Shown here: in pieces, positions 6,798 to 14,602 of the stretch
How positions within the stretch are numbered: the first letter of the stretch is position 1
Layout of the letters: each line of letters begins with the position of its first letter
Origin: Agrocybe praecox
Lineage: Eukaryota > Basidiomycota > Agaricomycetes > Agaricales > Agrocybaceae
Direction of reading: 5' to 3'
Length of the DNA stretch: 26,256 nucleotides
NCBI GenBank assembly: GCA_964017145.1
Contig: CAXHKQ010000208.1
Location: 1 to 26,256, forward strand
Made by a program: the position numbers and the translations under genes
Notes under the pieces: generated by a model
Told to the model about the DNA's origin: nothing
Seen by the model: only the letters and a program-made list of their open reading frames with translations
The model's database searches: none

Positions 6798-9167
6798 ATG
6801 AATAACTGCACCGTTTGTAGCGAATCAATCCCGGTCTCGTCAGCGATCGCCGATTTCGTGCGCTGCTCTGGTGCTTGTAAAATGTTCACGCACCAAAAAT
6901 GCTCAGGCATAAGCAAGGCTGCGCTGAAATATGTTAACGACCCAGTCTCCACCTATCCGTTATCAAAAGTTGACAAGTTTCATGTTCCAATTGATGTCTT
7001 AGTTAATGTGTTCACAAGTACCAAAGTTGTGCCTCCACCATCTGACATGAAGTACGATTTAAAGAATGCAGATTTTGTCGCGTTGAATAAGTACCTCAGC
7101 TGTGTAAATTGGAATACGGTCTTTCTGAACACTGACCCAGAAAGTGCCGCTAGTTATTTATATGATGTGTTGTTTGTCGGTCTTGATTATTGTGTGCCGC
7201 TCGTGTGTTCAAGGCAGTCGTCCAACCACCAGCCTTGGTTCAATGCGGCGCTCAGAAAATTGAAAAATAGGAAAAGCAAAGCCCATAAGACATATTGTCG
7301 AACACGATCTGCGGCTGACTATGCTATTTATTCAGATCTTCGCGTGAAATTCAAAACTGAACAGACAACTCATTACAATACCTACATTCAATCAGTGCAA
7401 TCGAATCTTGTTTCAAAACCGTCCCAATTTTGGTCATATGTTAAACAAAAACTTCATACTACCAATCTACCTGCCTCAATGTTTCTAAATGATAAGACAG
7501 CAGACAATCCGACAGACATATGTAATTTGTTCAAAGAATTTTTCTCCAGTGTATATACGTGTAATAGTAATGTTAGTGGAAATTCGTGTTCATTCGTATT
7601 GCCTCATATACCTCTCGGATCTCTTAAACTGTCAGAATCCGATGTATTGAAAGCTCTGTTAACACTTGACCAGACTAAGAGTAGTGGCCCAGATAACATC
7701 TCGCCAATGATTCTTGTTAAATGTGCACTTAAATTATACCGTCCGTTGACTATGTTGTTCAATATGTCGTTGTCCAGTGGCTTGTTTCCAAACATCTGGA
7801 AACTGTCGGCTATCACAGCTATATTTAAATCAGGGACTCGGTCGAATATATCGAACTATCGAGGAATTTGTAAACTGACAACGATTGGGAAAGTATTCGA
7901 ACAAATTGTTACCGAACGGTTATATGAGCACTTTTCTTCTTACATTTCCACACAACAACATGGATTCGTAAAAGGTCGATCAGTCAACACGAACCTTATT
8001 GAACTTGTGAACATAGCTAACGACACATTATTGAAAAGAGCGCAACTTGATGTAGTATATACTGACTTCAGTAAAGCGTTCGACAGGGTGAACCACAAGT
8101 GCCTTCTTGACAAGTTATTTAAAATTGGTGTACATTCGTCATTATTCTGTTGGATCGAGTCATATTTGTCTGGTCGTAGTCAATATGTTCATATTCTTGG
8201 TGTTAAATCTCGCTTGTTGAATGTCACTTCTGGAGTACCTCAGGGAAGTCATCTTGGTCCATTGTTGTTTAATTTATTCATCAATGATGTTGTCAATGTA
8301 TTTGATCATGTTAAGTGTATTATTTATGCCGACGACATTAAATTATTACTCCCTGTGAACTCCCATTCTGATGCTCTAAATTTTCAACGTGATCTTGTTG
8401 CTTTCCATAACTGGTGCATGTCTAGTGATCTATGTCTCAATGTTACTAAGTGTAAACATTTGACATTTCACAGGATAAGATTGCCTATTGTACTGCGGCT
8501 CCATATCTCAGCAGATCTGATCGAACATGTTTCTATAATGCGTGATCTTGGAGTAATGTTCACACCAAACCTTAAATTTGACATTCATATTGATTGTGTT
8601 GTTTCTAAAGCTATGGCTATGTTAGGTTTTGTCAAGCGTATATGTTACAATTTTAGTAATGTGAATTGCCTTAGGAGTCTTTATTTTGCGTACGTTCGTT
8701 CACACCTCGAATTTGCATGTGTTGTTTGGTCCCCTGACTACGCAGTGCATGTCCGCAGAATTGAGTCAGTACAGAGACAATTTGTGTTATTTGCGTTGCG
8801 TAGACAATATGATCGTAGACTATTTGAATCGTTACCTTCGTATGAATTTCGTTGTAATTTATTAAATATCCGTACGCTTGTGTCACGCAGAGATCTCATC
8901 ATGTCCATGTTCGTTTTTGATATCTTGACTTATAAAATTAAAAGTGAGTTTATTGTTGATAAGCTATGTTTTTATGTGCCTAGTCGTCTGTTACGTAATA
9001 GTGTCATGTTCTATATACCATACTTGAGAACAAATTATGCCATCAATGAACCGATAATGCGTATGTGCCGAGTGTTCAATAAAATATCCAACATATTCGA
9101 TTTCCACGTCTCGAGACCTGTTTTTCGTAGAAGATTAGAGACAGTTCTTCAGGACATATTAAATTAA
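6798..9167 (+). CDS. PHD finger-reverse transcriptase fusion ORF of CR1 element
   Basis: The frame is open from 6606, but the ATG at 6798 begins a typical ORF1 start (MNNCTVCSES), giving 789 residues. Residues 1 to about 50 are a Cys-rich PHD-like finger (CTVC, CSGACKMF, HQKCSG). From about residue 55 the protein becomes the linker normally found after the endonuclease (MKYDLKNADFVALNKYL; NHQPWFNAALRKLK). The reverse transcriptase follows: HGFVKGRSV, YTDFSKAFDRVNH (near 8063), GVPQGSHLGPLLF (near 8231) and the catalytic YADDI (near 8325). The apurinic endonuclease (about 220 residues) and most of ORF1 are missing, yet the join stays in frame with no stop. It copies RNA to DNA in the parent family. 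Confidence 0.85.
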   Translation: MNNCTVCSESIPVSSAIADFVRCSGACKMFTHQKCSGISKAALKYVNDPVSTYPLSKVDKFHVPIDVLVNVFTSTKVVPPPSDMKYDLKNADFVALNKYLSCVNWNTVFLNTDPESAASYLYDVLFVGLDYCVPLVCSRQSSNHQPWFNAALRKLKNRKSKAHKTYCRTRSAADYAIYSDLRVKFKTEQTTHYNTYIQSVQSNLVSKPSQFWSYVKQKLHTTNLPASMFLNDKTADNPTDICNLFKEFFSSVYTCNSNVSGNSCSFVLPHIPLGSLKLSESDVLKALLTLDQTKSSGPDNISPMILVKCALKLYRPLTMLFNMSLSSGLFPNIWKLSAITAIFKSGTRSNISNYRGICKLTTIGKVFEQIVTERLYEHFSSYISTQQHGFVKGRSVNTNLIELVNIANDTLLKRAQLDVVYTDFSKAFDRVNHKCLLDKLFKIGVHSSLFCWIESYLSGRSQYVHILGVKSRLLNVTSGVPQGSHLGPLLFNLFINDVVNVFDHVKCIIYADDIKLLLPVNSHSDALNFQRDLVAFHNWCMSSDLCLNVTKCKHLTFHRIRLPIVLRLHISADLIEHVSIMRDLGVMFTPNLKFDIHIDCVVSKAMAMLGFVKRICYNFSNVNCLRSLYFAYVRSHLEFACVVWSPDYAVHVRRIESVQRQFVLFALRRQYDRRLFESLPSYEFRCNLLNIRTLVSRRDLIMSMFVFDILTYKIKSEFIVDKLCFYVPSRLLRNSVMFYIPYLRTNYAINEPIMRMCRVFNKISNIFDFHVSRPVFRRRLETVLQDILN

Positions 9168-9562
9168 TGCGTGACAATTCATCGTGATACCATAACGGCT
9201 TCTGTTACCTGTATGCGCGTTGTAGAGACTGGTATAACGTATGCATGCAACATGAATTTCCAAACATGGACCAGGAGATTCACTAAGATGATTCATTTTA
9301 CTATTTGATTCGAAAACAGCCTCAACGCCCCACCAAAAGAGCGAATTGTTTTTTGTACAATGTTTGACATGCAGCGCTTTGATGTCGATTCTATTGAGTT
9401 CATATTGTGTCATGTGGGATTTATTTTAGCTGTGTTTTAGTCGTGAGAATTATATTGTTTTTGATCGGGCGGTGCGACGAGCTTTTGAATGATCGCTTTT
9501 TCTTGCTGTGGTCCTCTATCATTTTGGTACACTTACACTACACACATAATAATATAACATAT

Positions 9563-9628
9563 TACACACATACACACTCACATACACATACACATTCACA
9601 TTCACATTCACACACACATACACTACAC

Positions 9629-9659
<31 letters not shown>

Positions 9660-9664
9660 TACGC

Positions 9665-9707
<43 letters not shown>

Positions 9708-9711
9708 ACAC

Positions 9712-9742
<31 letters not shown>

Positions 9743-9785
9743 TATACCACATACACAACACATACACATGCACATACATATACAG
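9563..9785 (+). repeat. CA-rich microsatellite in CR1 3' UTR
   Basis: Imperfect (CACATA)n and (CA)n repeats run for about 220 bases with short interruptions (ATTCAC, ACACAACAC). They lie between the CR1 stop codon and its terminal AATA repeats. The long open frames on both strands here are artefacts of repeat translation. Confidence 0.9.
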
Positions 9786-9867
9786 ATACTTACACATTCT
9801 CATAACACATGAACGGTCTGTTGGGCTTGATATGCCCGTAGACGACAATAAATAAATAAATAAATAA

Positions 9868-11053
9868 AGATCGTGGCCCACATAATAATATCACCAGTAA
9901 TAGATGTGTATCTACGTCGGAAGCAAGCCGGCTTCAGGCCGGGCCTGCGTAGATCATATCAACACTCTGAGCATTATCATCGAGCAGAGTGTGGGATTCC
10001 GGTCGCTTCTGTACATGCTGTTTATTGACTTCGAAAAAGTCTTTGACAGCATGAACAGGGAATTTATGTGGGCAGCCCTGTCTGTGTATAACGTCCCAGT
10101 AAAGCTCCTTAGTCTGATAAAGGAGCTTTATCGGATAGTACAGCAGAATAATGCATGCCGGACAAATCGGGGAACCTTTCCCGGTGAAATCCGGCGTGGA
10201 ACAGGGCTGTGTCTTGTCCCCGCTACTTATTGTTATCGTATTGGATTACGTCATGCGTTGTGTCGAGCAACCGACAAAGCGTGGTCTTAGCTGGCGAATC
10301 CTTAGCAGTCCACATGGTGACCTCGATTTCGCAGACGACATTTGTCTGCTCTCTCACCAATTTTCCGAGTTGCAGAGTAGGCTCAGCACCGTGGTCGAAT
10401 ACGCCAAATGTCTGGGCTGAAAATAAATGTGGCGAAGACAAAGTTCATTCGCCTAGCTGTTGGTGGGCCAGATGAACCACCAACAGCAGCAACTCGGTTC
10501 AAGATTGGTGATGAGGAAATCGAGGAAGTGGACTGCTTCTGCTATCTGGGCTGTATGATAACAAACGATGGCGGAGCTTCAGCTGATGTGGTGGCTCGGA
10601 TAGCCAAAGCCAGAGGAGCATTCGCTTGCCTCTCTGGCATCTGGAAATCTACCGAGCTCTCGCGGAAACTGAAGCTCCGGATCTTCGGATCAAACGTCCT
10701 CGCAGTCCTGTTGTACGGCAGCGAGACCTGGATGGTGACAAAAGACATCACGTCGAAAATCCAGGTCTTCGTCAACCGCTGCCTTCGCCGAATACTCAAT
10801 ATTCGGTGGTACGACAGGATCAGAAACGAGGATGTCCGATGATTAGCGGGTATCCCGACTTTGGCAGCTTCCATTAAAAAACGGAAATGGGGATGGATCA
10901 GCCATATTCTTCGGCGTGGCGCAAATAACGTCGCGCGCCAAGCCTTTGAGTGGAACCCTCAAGGTAGCCGAAGAATTGGCCGAAGAATTGGCCGACCAAA
11001 AATGACGTGGACAAGGACCGTCATAACAAAAAACCGAAGCACATCACAAGAGT
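9868..11053 (+). pseudogene. RTE retrotransposon fragment, 3' part of interrupted copy
   Basis: It continues the RTE piece ending at 6554 and matches about 16285-17474 of the intact element with only a few percent difference by eye. It covers the rest of the RT (FIDFEKVFD, FADDI) and the C-terminal region (RCLRRILNIRWYDRIRNEDV). It carries a 9-base deletion near 9889, several frameshifts, a stop in place of Arg at 10840-10842 and a 15-base tandem duplication (CCGAAGAATTGG unit, 10970-11000). It ends at ACAAGAGT, so the last 100 or so bases, including the hairpin and tail, are gone. Confidence 0.9.
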
Positions 11054-11474
11054 CCCACAAACATCTTGACGACAAGCCAAGTGACATTGCGATACTTGTT
11101 TGTCTACTAGGACAGTACTATAGAGTATGTTGGAAAATTATAAAAATATATAAAGTTTTCTATGAAAAGCAAAATAGGATCTGAAAATAGTGAAAATAGG
11201 CTGAAAATGGAAAACAAAAAAATACGAAAAATATCCTTGGTTCATGCCCATCTGTCACGACGTCCTTTGCCTATCATAAAATGGGTCAATGGGTTAACTT
11301 TGGGGTTCTTTTTATAATATAGAAAACTGCCGTTTCCTCTCGTTATTATTGTTGTATAAATCTTTTGCTGTGAACTCAACGAAGAATAATAAAAACCCAA
11401 AAAACCCAACTCAATGACAGTTAGATGAAACCAAATTCTGGCGAGAATAGTACGCTTATAAACCCTGTACTCAC
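11054..11474. other. GEF intron sequence next to donor
   Basis: This is A-rich spacer from the broken end of the RTE copy to the GEF exon donor at 11474. It includes short GAAAATAG direct repeats. No gene is visible. Confidence 0.45.
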
Positions 11475-12179
11475 CATCGCTATCCATCGAGCTGCTGCGA
11501 TGCGTCCCAATGCCTCCTCCTCCTCCTCCTCCAGCTCCACCTCCATCGGCCTGCGACAAGAAGTAGTCAATGTTCACGTAGTTCGAGCTGCCCCGCCCGG
11601 GCGATTCGGGCGCCTCCGAGGCGCCACTCTGCTGGCTGTAATACGACGGCGGATGCTTCAGATGATGCGACTGCTGCTGCTGCTGCTGGTTGTGACTGCG
11701 GAAGTGGTGACTGCCGCCCGATCCCATCGGCAGCGTGCTGCCCGCCGTCGAGAGATCGTCCCGGCTGCTGTGCGATCCGGCGTCCGCCGAAGCAGATCCG
11801 GTTCCACCGGCCTGGATGTAAACGTACTCGCCATCGCCGTTATTGTCCAGCGGAACGGTATCATACAGAGGTTCCTCGATGACAACGCTACTAGATGCGG
11901 CCGCTCTGGACGCGGATCCTCCTGATCCGGATCCGCCACCGGCGCTGCCGACGGACGAGATCGACTCGAACGACTTGATGCGATCGGAGATGGCGCCGCC
12001 GAGGGATTCGCGTGAGCTGGCGTCGCTGTTCAGACGGCTGGTCGAGGCGGACTGGAGCGGTGAGGGTTTGCCGAGGCTGCCGCTGGGCGAGGCACCGGCG
12101 TTGGGTTTGGCGTGGAGGCTGCCGGTGGGCGAGGCGTTGGAGAGATGCGAGTCGGTGGTGGGGCTGTGGGTGCGTTTGA
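11475..12179 (-). CDS. RhoGEF exon: Ser/Gly-rich N-terminal region with Tyr motifs
   Basis: This 705-base internal exon on the minus strand is open throughout. Its acceptor is CCATCCGCACAG before TCAAACGC and its donor is GATG before GTGAGT. It starts with two bases and ends with one base of split codons, so its length is a multiple of three and skipping it would keep the frame. The protein runs from KRTHSPTTDSHLSNASPTGS through Ser-rich sequence to RIKSFESISSVGS. It then reaches acidic Tyr motifs EEPLYDTVPLDNNGDGEYVY, a Gln/His run, and NYVNIDYFLSQADGG followed by poly-Gly and HRSSSMDSDG. The Tyr motifs look like SH2/PTB or kinase sites. High GC, a codon-periodic pattern and an exact phase match to 1216-1463 support one transcript. 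The first exon is not found. Confidence 0.8.
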
Positions 12180-12672
12180 CTGTGCGGATGGGGAGGGAAA
12201 TAATAATGATTAGGATATTGGGTTGAATTTAGTGGAAATTTGTTAGCAATATTATACAGCAAAGTTTTCACAAACATTTCAAAGCTTAAAACTTCGATTT
12301 TGTTCTCGAATAAATCGAAACTACAGTCAGTCTTGTTTTAGGAAGTGTAGGCTTTAATTCGAATTGGTTAATTTATGATAAAGTAATACGTACGTGATTT
12401 TTTCTCCTAATCATGAATTCGACAAAATAATTTAGTTTCATGGATAGCTTTCGAAGCGTAAGTTGTTTTTTCGACATGTTCTTATACATTTGTGAATATC
12501 TCATGTTCGAGTTCGGGTAGGCCAATCTGCCAAACATCAAATGGAAGCTAATTAAAAATGCTGTAATTTATGATCACATTGTTTTGTACTTTTAGTTTCA
12601 GCGTTACCGTGCAACAGAAGTAAAATTTAGTGGACAAAGTGCAAAAATTACTTTATTTGTTATTATAATTTA
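12180..12672. other. GEF intron sequence upstream of the Ser-rich exon
   Basis: AT-rich intron DNA whose right part (12470-12630) is related to the foldback element at 21936-22806. The Helitron at 12673 is inserted directly next to it. No coding sequence is seen. Confidence 0.5.
12470..12630 (+). repeat. Diverged half-copy of the 21936-22806 foldback family
   Basis: It shows the same order of blocks as the left arm at 22005-22130: CGACAT..T.ATACAT, ATCTCATG, GTAGGCCAATCTGCC-type sequence, CATCAAATGGAAGCT, and TTTCAGCGTTACCGTGCAAC against TTTCAGTGTTACCGTGCGAC. Only one arm is present. Confidence 0.6.
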
Positions 12673-13849
12673 CTAGCGGCTTCGCCGCCAGCGCCCTGCG
12701 GGCGGGCAGGGTGCGCTTCGCGCACTTCAGAACATCTCCAGCCGATAAAAATGTATGTGAATTCCTTGGGCTACTATCGTCAGCCACATTTTCGCGTGAA
12801 GATAATACATCGAAGAATTACGAAAATATAAAAGAACATTATTCCGCGGTGCTACTTATCTTACTTATTTGTTTCCAAACATATACTTTGGACTTGGTTT
12901 AAAGATTCATTCATGTCGATTCCCTGACAGTTACGCGATATCGATTCCAAAATTATATACCACGAAAACCCTATTTTTTTCTCCTGTCCATACTGGCGTT
13001 AATGGGTCAACTTGTACTATCGATTCTGAAAAATCATTCCAGCATATCGTTGCCCTGTTGTTTAGTGCGTCCGAAAATTCGCTGGAGCTAATGGGTTAAC
13101 ATGAGCATACAAAAAATAATGTGTCTATGGTCGACGTATTTACAAATTTTCATTGCATTTGACTCACTGGGTGTGGCGTGATGATGCGAAAACTACACTG
13201 CTCACTTACGTTGGGTCAGCAACCACACAACACATTTTATTGCACCCTAATTGTTGGTTACGTTCATAAGTTATGAGCATTACTATTATTCTGACGACAA
13301 CGTCATCTATAGGCATTTTCCAGAATTCCAATGCACACATACCGCAGGAGGATTCAAGTCAATCGGATGAGCCGTTTGGGCATGATAAATTCCCTTTTGG
13401 TTGGTTCGTTCAAAAATGTCGATGGCGCTAATCGGTTAACAATAGTATACAAATCATAGTTGACTTATGGTCCACGTATGTGCCAATTTTCATTACATAT
13501 GGTTCGCTGAACGTCGTGCAATGATGCAAAAACGACATATCCCAAAGATTTTCATTCATATAGAAAGCGCCCTCTATCGGAATCACCTGTAATTATGCAT
13601 GGACATACTTTGGGTCAGCACGCACACAACACATGTTATTGCACCCCGATTGAAGGTTCCGTTCTAAAGTTATACGCATAACAAATATTCCGACGATAAC
13701 GCCATCTACAGGCATTTTCCGGAATTTTAACACGTACGAACACAGCTTAGAACAACACAAACATATCGCAGGTTGTTTCACGACAATCGGATGAACCGTT
13801 TGGGCGTGATGCTACTACATACATAGACCATTCATTTTTATATAATAGA
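12673..13849 (-). mobile_element. Non-autonomous Helitron (1.2 kb)
   Basis: On the minus strand the element begins TCTATTATATAAAAATGAAT and ends with a hairpin GCGGC-GAA-GCCGC running into CTAG. The flanks are A before TC and T after CTAG, so it sits between A and T with no target duplication, as Helitrons do. There is no Rep/helicase ORF. The interior holds a diverged tandem duplication: unit 1 13087-13426 and unit 2 13427-13820, each with GCTAAT.GGTTAAC, GGGTCAGCA, GCATTTTCC.GAAT and an AATCGGATGA.CCGTTTGGGC block. Confidence 0.8.
13567..13580 (-). promoter_or_regulatory. CTCF-like motif inside Helitron
   Basis: The minus-strand 14-mer CCGATAGAGGGCGC matches the CTCF core CCASYAGRKGGCRS with two mismatches, keeping the AGRKGGCRS half intact. 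A weaker match (CCTGTAGATGGCGT, minus strand) lies at 13699-13712 in the same Helitron. Both are motif matches only. Confidence 0.3.
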
Positions 13850-14133
13850 TTAGGACATTATTCGATATTATAAAAGCGTTAATATTGCTTTAAAACTCAC
13901 TGGATTCACTAATTTCATCGTTTTCTTCGCCTTTATAATTTTTATCTATTTCCATTGACTCGAGAAAAAACGTCATGAAGAAAAAACAAATTTTTATCAT
14001 CAAGAAATGCTAAAAAAATTAGAAACTGACGAAAAATAATTTTGATTTTTTTACATGAAAATCGGAGAAAAAACGTAAAAAAGATGGGGAAAACCGTGTT
14101 CTAAATGTTTTGGCATTGTTATACAAGGTTTTT

Positions 14134-14203
14134 GGAACCCGATGTGCAGCCACCTCCTCGTGGTGGGTTCTGGGCCGTTTAAAAAACGGGCGAAGAGCTG
14201 CAC
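14134..14203 (+). ncRNA. HDV-like self-cleaving ribozyme at RTE 5' end
   Basis: The 70 bases fold into the nested double pseudoknot of HDV ribozymes. P1 is GGAACCC (14134-14140) with GGGTTCT (14165-14171), including the diagnostic terminal G.U pair. P2 is GTGCAGC (14144-14150) with GCTGCAC (14197-14203), seven perfect pairs. P3 is ACC/GGT around L3 TCCTCGT (14155-14161), one base different from the HDV loop. P1.1 can form from GG (14172-14173) with CC in L3. P4 is CCGTTT/AAACGG (14175-14189). J4/2 begins GCGAA, with the catalytic cytosine at 14191. Cleavage would fall just before 14134 and so set the 5' end of the RTE RNA. One extra C (14151) between P2 and P3 is unusual. Related ribozymes are known in Anopheles RTE elements. 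Confidence 0.9.
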
Positions 14204-14602
14204 ACCCCCTGGATGCCAGATGACGGCTTCAAAATGGGGTTTTCCGGCGATTAGATACAATTAGATACCACAGTGCTTGTTTATTTATTATCTAATTTAT
14301 TTTATTTATAAAAGTAAATGTGTATTTGAGTCATTGTTATGTTAATTTATTATATTTATATATTTATTTAGGTATTTTAACAGGACTTTGTGTTAATTTA
14401 TATATTTATTTTATTTATAGAGAAAATTATGTGTTTTTAATATATTTAGTGGTATCTAATTTGTTTCTATTCGCCGGATTATTGCATTGCGGAGTCGTCA
14501 GCTGGTGTCCCCTAGCCCCATGGGCTAGTTACCCGTGGGGTTAGGTAAAAAAGATCAACTCAGAGCCAGCGACGCAGAGCCTCGGACCGGACGGACCTAT
14601 TT

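Larger units (their letters stand above)
6555..9867 (+). mobile_element. CR1-clade non-LTR retrotransposon (deletion derivative)
   Basis: This 3.3-kb element is inserted into the RTE copy; the RTE sequence is continuous across it, with at most one or two duplicated bases. It has a GC-richer 5' leader (6555-6797), one ORF (6798-9167), a 3' UTR containing a CA-type microsatellite, and a terminal motif GGGCTTGATATGCCCGTAGA followed by (AATA)n repeats. A hairpin-like GGGC..GCCC close to a short A-rich repeat tail is common in insect CR1/Jockey-group elements. The clade call rests on the PHD-type finger and the RT motifs. It lacks an endonuclease, so it could move only with help. Confidence 0.8.

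Noticed and set aside
9519..9881. Long open frames on both strands through the CA-rich tract
   Set aside because: They translate a CACATA/CA microsatellite (alternating Val-Tyr, Cys-Val or Thr-His), so the openness reflects the repeat and not a gene.
11425..11925. Plus-strand 166-codon ORF opposite the GEF Ser-rich exon
   Set aside because: Low-complexity antisense reading of Ser/Gly/Gln codons; the minus strand has matching splice phases.
14320..14544. 74-codon ORF upstream of the RTE main ORF, a possible ORF1
   Set aside because: It lies in a very AT-rich leader and encodes mainly Leu/Tyr/Ile with no recognisable motif; composition alone explains it.
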